A stretch of DNA of 64,000 bases. It comes from Novosphingobium ovatum (GTDB lineage Bacteria; Pseudomonadota; Alphaproteobacteria; Sphingomonadales; Sphingomonadaceae). The notes beneath the pieces were generated by a model, which searched no databases, was not told the DNA's origin, and saw only the letters and a program-made list of their open reading frames with translations. Within the stretch, counting starts at the first letter, position 1; each line of letters opens with the position of its first letter. The position numbers and the translations under genes were made by a program. Below are positions 50,009 through 58,927 of this stretch, one piece after another. Location: NCBI RefSeq assembly GCF_009909235.1, contig NZ_JAAAPO010000002.1, positions 496,001 to 560,000 of the forward strand, in the 5' to 3' direction.

Positions 50009-50788
50009 TCACGCCACCATCGTCAGCCCGTCATAGCCAACGCTGACATGGTCAGGCACCAGCGCGGAAATCGCGGCATAATCCATGCTCTTGTCCAGAT
50101 GGATCAGCACCCCCCTCTTGGCGCGGGTGACGCTGATCAGTTCCAGCGCCATGTCCAGATTGGCATGGGTAGGATGCGGATCGCGGCGCAGACAGTCTGT
50201 CACCATCACGTCCACGCCGTAAAACAGGTTCACCATCTCATCGGTAATCTGGCTGAAGTCTGTGGCGTAACCAATTGTTTTTCCGTCACAATCGAAACGG
50301 AAAGCGGTGCTTTGCGCTGGCCCGTGCGGCATCTGGCAAAAGCCGATACCTATGCCAGAGGCCATCCGCACACGTTCCAGCGTGTCCAGCGAGACCAGCG
50401 TGTGATAGCCATATTGCCCGGCGAAAACATAGCCGAAGCGTTGCCGCAATCGCCGCACTGTTTCATCCGCCGCATAGCCGGGGATCGGCCCGGCCCGGCC
50501 ATAGCGCAATGGCCGCAGGTCATCGATGCCGTGGGCGTGATCGGCGTGATCATGCGTCCAGAACACCGCGTCGATGTTGTGGATATTGTTGGCGATAAAC
50601 TGCTGGCGCAGGTCGGTCGAGGTGTCGACCAACAGCCGCGCGCCCTCCTCGCTCTCGATGATGATCGAGGCGCGGGTGCGGCGGTTTTTCGGCTCATTGG
50701 GGTCACAATCGCCCCAATCCAGCCCGTTTTCGCCGCCGATGCGCGGCACGCCGGTCGAGGTGCCGCTGCCCAGAATGATGACCTTCAT
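50009..50788 (-). CDS. MBL-fold metallo-hydrolase (PhnP-like)
   Basis: 259 aa. Begins with the strand LGSGTSTGVPRIG typical of the PhnP/phosphodiesterase branch of metallo-beta-lactamases, then the metal motif WTHDHADHAHGID, and later His/Asp ligands in MVTDCLRRDPHPTHAN. It probably cleaves a cyclic or phosphodiester bond; without a phn operon the substrate is open. It overlaps tatD by 4 bases, as in many proteobacteria (metG-tatD-MBL order). Last gene of the operon. Confidence 0.88.
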   Translation of the reverse strand: MKVIILGSGTSTGVPRIGGENGLDWGDCDPNEPKNRRTRASIIIESEEGARLLVDTSTDLRQQFIANNIHNIDAVFWTHDHADHAHGIDDLRPLRYGRAGPIPGYAADETVRRLRQRFGYVFAGQYGYHTLVSLDTLERVRMASGIGIGFCQMPHGPAQSTAFRFDCDGKTIGYATDFSQITDEMVNLFYGVDVMVTDCLRRDPHPTHANLDMALELISVTRAKRGVLIHLDKSMDYAAISALVPDHVSVGYDGLTMVA

Positions 50789-51609
50789 GCCGCCCTCTCG
50801 GCCAGGCTTTGGGCCTGCGCATGGGGCGCGCTGCCCTGTGCCTTGGTGAACAGGCGGAAGAAATTGGCGGTGGTGACAGCCGCCAGTTCCTCGACGCTGA
50901 CGCCGCGCAACCCTGCCACAAAACGCGCGGTGTCGGCGGTAAAGGCCGGTTCACACACCTTGCCCCGGTGCGGCACTGGGGCCAGAAACGGCGCGTCGGT
51001 TTCCACCAGCAGGCGGTCGGCGGGGATGTCGGCGGCGACAGCCTGCAGATCGTGGGCGTTCTTGAACGTGACAATCCCGGAAATCGAGATCGTCAGCCCC
51101 AGGTCCAGCATCGCCTGCCCAAACGCGGCCGACGCCGTAAAGCAATGGATCAATGCGGGAAAAGCGCCCGCCGCCATCTCCTCGGCGATGATCCGGGTGG
51201 TGTCCTCCTCGGCATCGCGGGTGTGGATGATCAGCGGCAGGCCGGTCTCACGCGCCACCGCGATATGGGTGCGGAACAAAGCCTGTTGCGCCGCCCGGTC
51301 GGAATGGTCGTAGTAATAATCCAGCCCGGTTTCGCCGATGGCAATCACCTTGGGATGGTGGGCTGCCGCCAACAGCGCGGCCGCGCCCAGATCTATGTGC
51401 TCGTCCGCCTCATGCGGGTGGATGCCCACGCTGGCCCACACGTCATCATGGGCATCGGCCGTGGCGATGATGTCGGCCCATTCGCGCTGCCGGGTGGAAA
51501 TGTTCAGAAAGCCGCCAATCCCAGCCGCGCGGGCGCGGGTCAGAATGTCGCCCTGTTGCTCCACCAACCCTTTGTAATTCAAGTGGCAATGCGAATCGAT
51601 CAGCATCAT
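50785..51609 (-). CDS. tatD: TatD-family metal-dependent hydrolase
   Basis: 274 aa TIM-barrel enzyme. Metal ligands are seen in IDSHCHLN, GETGLDYYY and IHCFTAS, and the last Asp in LVETDAPFLAP. TatD proteins are 3'-5' DNA/RNA exonucleases or D-amino-acyl-tRNA deacylases. It overlaps metG upstream and the MBL gene downstream by 4 bases each. The protein begins MMLIDSH; either Met could be used. Confidence 0.92.
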   Translation of the reverse strand: MMLIDSHCHLNYKGLVEQQGDILTRARAAGIGGFLNISTRQREWADIIATADAHDDVWASVGIHPHEADEHIDLGAAALLAAAHHPKVIAIGETGLDYYYDHSDRAAQQALFRTHIAVARETGLPLIIHTRDAEEDTTRIIAEEMAAGAFPALIHCFTASAAFGQAMLDLGLTISISGIVTFKNAHDLQAVAADIPADRLLVETDAPFLAPVPHRGKVCEPAFTADTARFVAGLRGVSVEELAAVTTANFFRLFTKAQGSAPHAQAQSLAERAA

Positions 51610-53171
51610 TCGCCCTCGGCCGTGGCGGGCATTTCCAGACGCGGGAACACGCCCACCGGCTGCGACAGGGTAAAGCCGCTGTCGGCCAATGCCGCCAACC
51701 AGCCGGCATCGTCCAGCGCGGCATAGTCACGCGCATCGGCTGCAACGCCCATCTGGTCCAGCAGTCGGTCGATGCTGGACGGCACCACGGGACGCAGCGC
51801 AATCGCCAGATCGCGCACCACACGCAGCAGCGTCATCAGCACCGCCTCCATCCGCGCCGGATCGGTCTTGCGCAGGGTCCAGGGCGCCTGTTCGTCGACG
51901 TACTGGTTGCAGGCGAAAACCGCGCGCATCCAGCCGTCCAGCCCGCCCGAAAAGTCATAGCGGGCAAAGCCTTCACGCAGGTCCGCGATGCCATCGGCCA
52001 CCGCCTTGGCCAGCGCCGCGTCGGCCTCTGCCACCGGCAGATCGGCACGGATCACGCCACCCATGTTCTTGAAAATCATCGACAACGAGCGCTGCGCCAG
52101 ATTGCCGAAACTGTTGGCCAGTTCCGCGTTGCAGCGCGTGACGATGGCTTCCGACGAATAGCTGCCGTCATTGCCAAAGCTGACTTCACGCAGCAGGAAA
52201 TAGCGCAGCGCGTCAACGCCAAACTGGTCGGCCAGTTCCAGCGGATCGATGACATTGCCCAACGACTTCGACATCTTCTCACCGCGATGCAGCAGGAAGC
52301 CGTGGCCGAAAATCTTCTTGGGCAAAGGCAGCCCCGCCGATTGCAGGAACGCGGGCCAATAGACCGCGTGGAAACGCACGATATCCTTGCCGATCAGGTG
52401 CAGATCAGCGGGCCAGTACCGGTCGAAATGGGCGCGGTCCTCGGAAAAACCGATGCCGGTCAAATAGGTGCACAGCGCGTCCACCCAGACATACATGACG
52501 TGGCCAGGGCTGTCGGGCACGTCCACGCCCCAGTCAAAGCTGGTGCGGCTGACCGACAGGTCGCGCAATTCATTGCCCTTGAGAAAGCCGAGCACCTCGT
52601 TGCGGCGGCTTTCGGGTTCCAGAAAACCGGGCGTTTCGTTCAGTTCGATCAGGAAATCGCGGTATTTCGACAGGCGGAAGAACCAGCTCTCCTCGACCTG
52701 CCACTCCACCGCCGTCCCCTGCGGCGAGAGCTTGACGCCCCCCTCGCCCTCGATCAGCTCGCTCTCGTCATAGAACGCCTCGTCGCGGATCGAATACCAG
52801 CCCTCATAGCGGTCGAGATAAAGATCCCCCGACTCACGCATGGCGGTCCAGACGGCGCGGGCGGTGTCCTTGTGCGCCTCTTCGGTCGTGCGGCGGAAGG
52901 CGTCGATCGAGATGTTCAAACGCGCGCACATCTCACGGAAATGGTTGGACATTTCCGTAGCGAAATCCAGCGTGTCGCGCCCCGCGTTGCGGGCCGTCTG
53001 GGCCATCTTCAGCCCATGCTCGTCCGTACCCGTTACCAGCCGGACATCGCGCCCCTGCGCGCGCTGGAACCGGGCGATGGCATCGGCGGCAATCGCCTCA
53101 TACGCATGGCCAATATGCGGCTTGCCATTGGGATAGGAGATGGCAGTGGTGATGTAGAAAGTTTCGGCCAT
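51606..53171 (-). CDS. metG: Methionyl-tRNA synthetase
   Basis: 521 aa class I synthetase. HIGH motif as PHIGHAYEA, KMSKS as EKMSKSLGNVIDP, and VTGTDEHGLKM. The connective peptide region reads WYSIRDEAFYDESEL with no cysteines, so this is the zinc-free form. The C-terminal tRNA-binding OB domain found in E. coli MetG is absent, as usual for this short type. It overlaps tatD by 4 bases and follows holB after 57 bases. Confidence 0.96.
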   Translation of the reverse strand: MAETFYITTAISYPNGKPHIGHAYEAIAADAIARFQRAQGRDVRLVTGTDEHGLKMAQTARNAGRDTLDFATEMSNHFREMCARLNISIDAFRRTTEEAHKDTARAVWTAMRESGDLYLDRYEGWYSIRDEAFYDESELIEGEGGVKLSPQGTAVEWQVEESWFFRLSKYRDFLIELNETPGFLEPESRRNEVLGFLKGNELRDLSVSRTSFDWGVDVPDSPGHVMYVWVDALCTYLTGIGFSEDRAHFDRYWPADLHLIGKDIVRFHAVYWPAFLQSAGLPLPKKIFGHGFLLHRGEKMSKSLGNVIDPLELADQFGVDALRYFLLREVSFGNDGSYSSEAIVTRCNAELANSFGNLAQRSLSMIFKNMGGVIRADLPVAEADAALAKAVADGIADLREGFARYDFSGGLDGWMRAVFACNQYVDEQAPWTLRKTDPARMEAVLMTLLRVVRDLAIALRPVVPSSIDRLLDQMGVAADARDYAALDDAGWLAALADSGFTLSQPVGVFPRLEMPATAEGE

Positions 53172-53228
53172 GGGCCCAGGTTGCCTTTGATCGAGAATGC
53201 TGTGGTTTTCGCGCCCGGCAGGCGCGGC

Positions 53229-54197
53229 CTAACGGTATGACGCCTCTCTAGGCATAGCAGCCTGCGCCAGCAAGGCACCAATTTCCATCGCCAGCATTCC
53301 GGGGTCAAAGTTATAGATCGGCGCCTGCGCGGCCAGCGTGACGATGGCGGCATGTGCCTCGATAATGCGGGCCTGACGGTCGGGCGGGCTGTTGCGCAAT
53401 GCGCCAGACAACACCGATCGCGCCAGATCCAGCGTCGCGACAATCCGGCGGCGGGGGGGGCGTTGGCCAAAAGCCGCCATCAGATCGGCGCGCAGCGTCA
53501 AATCCGGGTCGCCATGCTGGACAATCGCCTGCATTGCGGCATGCACCCGGCCCAGATCCTCCTCGACAAATTCCAGCGCCACGCCCGGCGATCCCCCGGC
53601 CGCGGCAATCGCGGCGGCGCGGGTGGCAGCGTCGGCCTGCGGCGCGGCATCGGCCAACACCGCATCCACATCGCGCGCATCCAAAGGCTGAAACCGCAGC
53701 ACCCGGCAACGCGACCGGATGGTTGGCAACAACCGCCCGATGCGATGCGTCACCAACAGGAAAAACGTGCCAACCGGCGGTTCCTCCAGACTTTTCAGCA
53801 AAGCATTGACCGCGTTCTTTTCCAGATCATCGGCCGGATCAATGATCACCACGCGGCGGCTGCCCAGTGTCGGCCGGGTAGTCAGTCGGTGCTGTATCCG
53901 CCGGATCTCGTCGATCGGGATCGAGCGCTTGGTCTCGTAAGGATCGCCCGCGTCACGCTTTTTCTCCTCCTCCTTGTTGGCCGGAGGATGTTCGGGGATC
54001 AGTATGTCGGGATGTGACTGCGCCGGGGGTTGGGCAATGCCGGGTTCGGCCACCAGTTCGGCGGCGGCGGCGCGGGCAAATTGCGCCTTGCCGATGCCCA
54101 TCGGGCCGGACAGGATCCAGCCATGGTGCATCCGGCTGCCGGCCATCGCCGCGCGCCATTCGCGCCACGCCGCGTCATGGCCGCGCAGATGGGTCAT
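53229..54197 (-). CDS. holB: DNA polymerase III delta-prime subunit
   Basis: 322 aa clamp-loader subunit. N-terminal AAA+ module with a P-loop-like SGPMGIGKAQFARA, then RSIPIDEIRRIQHRL, VVIIDPADDLEKNAVNALLK and SLEEPPVGTFFLLVTH. The zinc-binding cysteines of E. coli delta-prime are absent: the region AELVAEPGIAQPPAQ is Cys-free. It overlaps tmk by 4 bases. This tmk-holB-metG-tatD order is conserved widely. Confidence 0.93.
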   Translation of the reverse strand: MTHLRGHDAAWREWRAAMAGSRMHHGWILSGPMGIGKAQFARAAAAELVAEPGIAQPPAQSHPDILIPEHPPANKEEEKKRDAGDPYETKRSIPIDEIRRIQHRLTTRPTLGSRRVVIIDPADDLEKNAVNALLKSLEEPPVGTFFLLVTHRIGRLLPTIRSRCRVLRFQPLDARDVDAVLADAAPQADAATRAAAIAAAGGSPGVALEFVEEDLGRVHAAMQAIVQHGDPDLTLRADLMAAFGQRPPRRRIVATLDLARSVLSGALRNSPPDRQARIIEAHAAIVTLAAQAPIYNFDPGMLAMEIGALLAQAAMPREASYR

Positions 54198-54835
54198 GCC
54201 CGGCCCGCCAGCAAAGGCGCCAGCGCCGCCATAATCGCGGCGTGCACCCTATCGGCATCGCCATGGCCGTCAATCGCGGCATAGCGCTGCGGCTCTTGCG
54301 CGGCGATGGCGGCAAAGCGCGCCGCCACCCGCGCGTGGAAATCGGCCCCGCGCCCACCGATCCGATCGGCGCCATCGGCATCGCGCAGCGCCAGCCGTTG
54401 CGCCGTGACGGCGGGCGGCACCGCCACCAGCAACGTCAGATCGGGCAGCAACCCCTGACTGCCAATGCGGTGCAGGTCCAGCAATTCGGCGTCATCAATC
54501 CCGCCACCGCCACCCTGATAGGCGCGGCTGGAATCCAGAAAACGGTCACACACCACCCATGCCCCACGGGCCAGCGCCGGGCGGATCAAGCGGTCGACAT
54601 GGTCGGCGCGGGCGGCGGCAAACAGCAACGCCTCGGCGCGCATCCCCCACCCCTCGCCCTCGGTATTCAGCAAAAGGCCCCGGATCGCCTCGGCCCCGCT
54701 CGTGCCGCCCGGTTCGCGGGTCAGCACCACCTCGCGCCCGGTGGCGCGCAGGGCATCGGCCAACAGGCGCGCCTGCGTGGATTTGCCGACGCCCTCCCCG
54801 CCCTCCAGCACGATAAAGCGGCCCGGCCCCGTCAT
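54194..54835 (-). CDS. tmk: Thymidylate kinase
   Basis: 213 aa. P-loop LEGGEGVGKSTQARLL, the TREPGGT motif and the DR-x motif CDRFLDSSRAYQG. Makes dTDP from dTMP. The ATG at 54835 forms a TGATG junction with the carboxypeptidase gene; a GTG three codons upstream is possible. It overlaps holB by 4 bases. Confidence 0.95.
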   Translation of the reverse strand: MTGPGRFIVLEGGEGVGKSTQARLLADALRATGREVVLTREPGGTSGAEAIRGLLLNTEGEGWGMRAEALLFAAARADHVDRLIRPALARGAWVVCDRFLDSSRAYQGGGGGIDDAELLDLHRIGSQGLLPDLTLLVAVPPAVTAQRLALRDADGADRIGGRGADFHARVAARFAAIAAQEPQRYAAIDGHGDADRVHAAIMAALAPLLAGRA

Positions 54836-56118
54836 CAGCGCCACAACCGCGAAAAGCCCGCGCGCAGGCGGTCCAGCGCCCCGCCCACCGGCACATCAGC
54901 CGCCGCCAGCAACGGCACGCGCGACATCTGCCCGTCTCCGGTGCGCAATTCCAGTTCGGCCACCGGCGCGCCCTGTTTGATCGGCGCGACCAGCGGGCCC
55001 TGATAGACCACGCGCATCATCACGGCCGACTTTGCGCCTGTGGGCAGCGTGGCCATCACATTGCGCGGCGCGACCAGCCCGACATGGGCGGCCTTGCCGC
55101 CCTGCACCTGCGCGTCACCCACCAGCGCGCCCGCGTCATACAGCTTGTGCCCGGTCCATGCGGTAAAGCCCCATTCCAGCAGGCTTTCGGCCACCTTGCG
55201 GCGGTCGCCCGGCTTGTCGATGCCGGCCACCACCATCACCAGCCGCCGCCCGTCCCGCTCGGCCGAGGACAGGTAGTTATAGCGCGCCTCGCCGGTAAAG
55301 CCGGTCTTGATCCCGTCAACGCCGCGCACCTTGCCCAAAATCGGGTCGTGGTTGTCCTGCGTGATGTCGTTCCAGCGCATCCCCGGACGGCCCACATAGT
55401 GGTGGTAATATTCGGGATAGCGGTCGATCATCGCCTCGGCCAAGCGGACCAGATCATGCGCGGACACATGCGTCACGCCATTGTCCATCCACCCGTTGGG
55501 CGTGCCGAAATGGCTGTTTGTCATGCCCAGACGGCGCGCGGCATCGTTCATCATCGCGGTCCATGCCGGGACGCTGCCCGCCGCGCCCTCGGCCAAGACC
55601 ACCGCAGCGTCATTGGCCGACACGTTCATGATGCCCAGCAACAGGTTCTCGACCGAGACGCTGCTGCCGCGTTCTAGGAACATGCGGCTGCCCTTGGTGT
55701 GCCATTCGGCCCAGGTTTCGTCGCGCACGGGGATCATCTGGTCGGCGCGCAATTTGCCCTGCGCCATCAGTTCGAACGCGACAAAAGCGGTCATCGTCTT
55801 GGTGACCGAGGCGGGCAGGAACGGCCTTTCGGCGTCGCGGGCATAGAGCACGCGGCCCGATGTCATGTCGACCAGCATGGCCACCGGCGCGCCCTCTGCC
55901 GCGGGCGGAGGGGCGGGTTCGCCGGGGCCGGGCGCTGGCATCGGCACATAGGCGGGATGCAGAAAATGGTCAGGGGTTGCGGTTGGAGGGGCAACCGGCA
56001 TGGATTGCGGCACAGGTTGGGCCGCGCCGCCCTGTACCCATACCAAGCCCGACGCCAAACCCAAGGCCACCGGCAGCGCGATCGGCATTAGGGCAACAAT
56101 AGTCCGACGTGTCTTCAA
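54835..56118 (-). CDS. D-alanyl-D-alanine carboxypeptidase (S11 family)
   Basis: 427 aa periplasmic penicillin-binding protein. The three active-site motifs are SVTK (in PASVTKTMT), SAN (in MNVSANDAA) and KTG (in GIKTGFTGEA). A Pro/Ala-rich linker follows the signal sequence. The C-terminal beta domain (VGLVAPRNVMATLPTGAKS) is typical of PBP5/DacF. Start: no well-placed ATG; TTG 56118 has GGGAG 5 bases upstream and gives a good signal peptide (LKTRRTIVALMPIALPVAL). A TTG at 56178 and an ATG at 56088 are alternatives. It trims peptidoglycan peptides. Confidence 0.9.
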   Translation of the reverse strand: MKTRRTIVALMPIALPVALGLASGLVWVQGGAAQPVPQSMPVAPPTATPDHFLHPAYVPMPAPGPGEPAPPPAAEGAPVAMLVDMTSGRVLYARDAERPFLPASVTKTMTAFVAFELMAQGKLRADQMIPVRDETWAEWHTKGSRMFLERGSSVSVENLLLGIMNVSANDAAVVLAEGAAGSVPAWTAMMNDAARRLGMTNSHFGTPNGWMDNGVTHVSAHDLVRLAEAMIDRYPEYYHHYVGRPGMRWNDITQDNHDPILGKVRGVDGIKTGFTGEARYNYLSSAERDGRRLVMVVAGIDKPGDRRKVAESLLEWGFTAWTGHKLYDAGALVGDAQVQGGKAAHVGLVAPRNVMATLPTGAKSAVMMRVVYQGPLVAPIKQGAPVAELELRTGDGQMSRVPLLAAADVPVGGALDRLRAGFSRLWR

Positions 56119-56174
56119 GGGGGCTCCCGTTCGTGCCAATGGCGCGCGGGAGACACCCCTTGAACAGGTGCCGG

Positions 56175-57404
56175 TCAATCCGCGCGCTGGATTCGTGCGT
56201 CGCTATAACCTGCCGCGCGCGCTTTCGCCAAGGCGGCATTGGCCTCTGCCTGTGAAGCAAATGGTCCCATCCGGACGCGGAACAGGTTGCTGGCGGGCTG
56301 CACGCGGCCACCGGCATGCTGTGCCACGCTGCTGGCGCGGGCGCGGTCGGCAAAAGCGCCCACCTGCACCACCAATCGGCCCGCGCCATAGGCGGGCTGG
56401 GGCGCGTCATCGGCCACGGCACGGGTGCGGGCCTCCAGCGCGATGGGGGTGGCGCGCGGCGCGGGCTTGACCAATGGCGCGGGATGCGGCGGCGCGACCG
56501 GCGCGATCACCGGCGCGCTGACCGCCACACGCGGCACAGGCTTGACCACAGGCTTGGCCGGCGGCGCAGGCGGATAGGCGGCGGCAAAGCTGGCTCCCGG
56601 CGCAACCGGCGCGGGCGCAACCGGCACAGGGGCCGGTTTGGCGCGGGCGATGGTCGTCACCGGACGCGGCGCGGGGCGCAAGGCGGCGCTGGGCGTCACC
56701 TTGGTCAGGGTGGAATCGGGCCGCGCGTCAGGCGGATCGCCCGCGTCATCGGCCACGCCCGAAGGCGCCGTCTGCCCTGCCCGCGCCAGCGACGCGCCCG
56801 AATGGCTGGCCGAAGGATCGGTCTGCAACCGGCGTTGCAACACCCCCAGCAAAGGCTTGGGCGTGGGGATACGTTCGGGCGCGACATTGCCCGAACGCAA
56901 CAGCGCGCGGTCTGTTTCTGGCGGGTTGACGCGGCGCACGCGCACTGGCGATTGCGCGCTCGATACGCCCAATTGCGCCGCGGCGGCGGGTGACAGCTCA
57001 ATCGTGGGTGCGGTATTCATCGGCCCGCGCCGCTCGACGCGCACCAGAATGGTCTTGCCACTCTCCAGCGATGTCACCTCGACATAGCTGGGCAGTGGCA
57101 GGGTGTGGTGCGATGCCGACACGCCCGTTGCCGGGCCAGCGCCCACCGCAGCATAGCCCACCGCGTCGTAATTCATCGTGTTGGCGGGGGTAAATATCTG
57201 GTCCCCCACGCGATAAGGCTCACCAATCACCACAGGGTAATCGGCCGCCGGGCCTGATTGGGCCAGCGTCAACGCCGGGTCCATTGGCGCGGGCGGCAAT
57301 CCGGCCTGCGCCACCATCGGCATAGCCGCCGCCATGGCGGCCACGCCTGCGGCCAATACGGCCAGGGTCAGTTTGCGATCTTGACGATCAACGGGCAATC
57401 TCAT
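56175..57404 (-). CDS. RlpA-like SPOR-domain envelope protein
   Basis: 409 aa. Signal peptide (LTLAVLAAGVAAMAAAMPMVAQA), a double-psi-barrel RlpA-like region (about 60-160; SHHTLPLPSYVEVTSLESGK), a long Pro/Ala/Val-rich linker (about 235-325) and a C-terminal SPOR domain (LVVQVGAFADRARA to RVRMGPFASQAEANAALAKA) that binds denuded glycan at the septum. In active RlpA the barrel carries an Asp in NDRGP; here the segment is VERRGPM, so that acid is missing, while the His before TLPL is kept. Lytic activity is doubtful. The start at 57404 (MRLPVD) overlaps the transglycosylase gene by 17 bases. Confidence 0.85.
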   Translation of the reverse strand: MRLPVDRQDRKLTLAVLAAGVAAMAAAMPMVAQAGLPPAPMDPALTLAQSGPAADYPVVIGEPYRVGDQIFTPANTMNYDAVGYAAVGAGPATGVSASHHTLPLPSYVEVTSLESGKTILVRVERRGPMNTAPTIELSPAAAAQLGVSSAQSPVRVRRVNPPETDRALLRSGNVAPERIPTPKPLLGVLQRRLQTDPSASHSGASLARAGQTAPSGVADDAGDPPDARPDSTLTKVTPSAALRPAPRPVTTIARAKPAPVPVAPAPVAPGASFAAAYPPAPPAKPVVKPVPRVAVSAPVIAPVAPPHPAPLVKPAPRATPIALEARTRAVADDAPQPAYGAGRLVVQVGAFADRARASSVAQHAGGRVQPASNLFRVRMGPFASQAEANAALAKARAAGYSDARIQRAD

Positions 57405-58500
57405 CAGCCAGCAGTCCCACACTCAATGCGTAGTAGTTCGAGCAGTTATAATCGAGGATAACCCGATAATTCCCGGTTAAGAGGAACGCAGGGTTTCCAG
57501 GACCGTCCGGTTCGAACAGGCTGGCCAGTTCATTTTCACCAATTTGTCCCATTGGAACAACGCCTAAGGCGCGCCATTCGGCCACCGTTTTCCACACCGA
57601 ATGGCGGGCGTGCACCCGCGGACAGCGCGGCGACTCGAGCCGGGAGACGATGCTGGCGCGGTCAAACCCTTCCGGAACGGCGGCGCGCACTGCCCATGGG
57701 CGGCCCGGCTTCCACCCCGCCTCGCGGAAATAGGCGCCGATCGAGGCCAGCGTGTCCACCCGGCTGCGCCAGATGTCTGCGATGCCATCGCCATCGGCGT
57801 CCTGCGCCACGCGCAGATAGACAGACGGCAGGAATTGCGGCCAGCCAAACGCCCCGGCCCAGCTGCCCACCAGCAGATCGCGCGGCACGCCCCGGTCAAC
57901 CATTTGCAACAGGGCGACAAATTCGGTCGCGAACAGCTCTCGCCGCCGCCCCTCATACGCCAGCGTCGCCAGCGAGCGCGCCAGATCGAACCGCCCCAGC
58001 CCGCCGCCATAATCGGTTTCCTGCCCCCAGATCGCCATCAGGATCGGCGCGGGCACGCCATATTTCGCCTCGATCCGGGCGATATCGGCCGACAGGGCGG
58101 CATAGATCGCCCGACCCCGCGCAATGCGCGAGGCGTTGACATGGCTGGCGCGGTAAGGCTCGAACGGGGGGGATGGCGCGGTGGGGCTGCTGCCCGGTTG
58201 CGATCGGTCCAGCGCGATGACACGCGGGTCATAGGCCAACCCGGTTGTCATCCGCTGGATGGTTGCCTCGCTCACCCCGGCGGCGCGGGCGCGGGCGGCC
58301 AGCACCTGCACATAACCGGCAAACCCCGCCTCCTCGGCCGAGGGGGCCGTGACAGGGGTGAAAGCAGGCGCCGGCGCAGGCACCGTGGCTTCCTGCGCCA
58401 TGGCCGAGGCCGCATACAGGGCGATGGCCACCCCGCCCCATCGGGCCAACGTGGTCCATTTTGGCGCGGACGGCCCCCGCGCGGAAAGCTGCGATTTCAT
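57388..58500 (-). CDS. Lytic murein transglycosylase, MltB/SLT_2 family
   Basis: 370 aa. Signal peptide ends near ASAMAQ. The catalytic Glu lies in AIWGQETDYGGGLG; further family marks are SWAGAFGWPQFLPSVYLRVA and DADGDGIADIWRS. The C-terminal end NYRVILDYNCSNYYALSVGL is also conserved. It cuts glycan strands with 1,6-anhydro ring formation. ATGs at 58506 and 58500 are both possible. No lipobox, so probably soluble in the periplasm. First gene of the cell-wall/replication operon running to 50009. Confidence 0.92.
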   Translation of the reverse strand: MKSQLSARGPSAPKWTTLARWGGVAIALYAASAMAQEATVPAPAPAFTPVTAPSAEEAGFAGYVQVLAARARAAGVSEATIQRMTTGLAYDPRVIALDRSQPGSSPTAPSPPFEPYRASHVNASRIARGRAIYAALSADIARIEAKYGVPAPILMAIWGQETDYGGGLGRFDLARSLATLAYEGRRRELFATEFVALLQMVDRGVPRDLLVGSWAGAFGWPQFLPSVYLRVAQDADGDGIADIWRSRVDTLASIGAYFREAGWKPGRPWAVRAAVPEGFDRASIVSRLESPRCPRVHARHSVWKTVAEWRALGVVPMGQIGENELASLFEPDGPGNPAFLLTGNYRVILDYNCSNYYALSVGLLADEIAR

Positions 58501-58685
58501 ACCCATAGTCTGGCTATGGCACAGCCCGCCCGCCAAGCAAACCTGCGATGCATCCGCCTATGCGCTTGCGCTGCCCTATTCGCGCCGATCCGGGGCCGCG
58601 CCGCGCCCAATGGTGGGCGTTGTGGCACGCCCTTGCCACTTGCGCTTGCAATCCGCGCCGGTTCGGGTCTATGCGCCCCTCCAAC

Positions 58686-58775
58686 GGACAGGTGGCCGAG
58701 TGGTTTAAGGCAGCGGTCTTGAAAACCGCCGTGGGTGGAAGCTCACCGTGGGTTCGAATCCCACCCTGTCCGCCA
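58686..58775 (+). tRNA. tRNA-Ser (UGA)
   Basis: 90 bases including encoded CCA. The acceptor arm GGACAGG pairs with CCTGTCC, the anticodon stem GCGGT/ACCGC holds the loop CTTGAAA with anticodon TGA, a long variable arm (GTGGGTGGAAGCTCACC) marks a class II tRNA, and the T arm is GTGGG-TTCGAAT-CCCAC. The integrase gene 152 bases downstream makes its 3' end the likely attachment site. Confidence 0.97.
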
Positions 58776-58788
58776 GTTATTAGTCCGT

Positions 58789-58808
58789 GCGTGTCCAGGC
58801 GGACACGC
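58789..58808. repeat. Perfect inverted repeat next to the attachment site
   Basis: GCGTGTCC (58789-58796) and GGACACGC (58801-58808) pair exactly around AGGC, 13 bases after the tRNA CCA. It could end the tRNA transcript or bind the integrase. Confidence 0.55.
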
Positions 58809-58899
58809 TAATGACCTGGTAAAGCACTGATCTTCCAGGGCAAAATATCCACCACAGTCTGTTAATCTCCGTCACTGGTGCTGCACAATCGGCGCGTCA

Positions 58900-58922
58900 G
58901 TGGTGGGAAGAGTGGTGGGAAG
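58900..58922. repeat. Direct repeat just before the integrase gene
   Basis: GTGGTGGGAAG occurs at 58900-58910 and again at 58912-58922, one base apart. The second copy supplies the ribosome-binding site for the integrase ATG at 58928. Paired repeats here may be integrase arm sites or a binding site for its repressor. Confidence 0.5.
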
Positions 58923-58927
58923 CCAAC

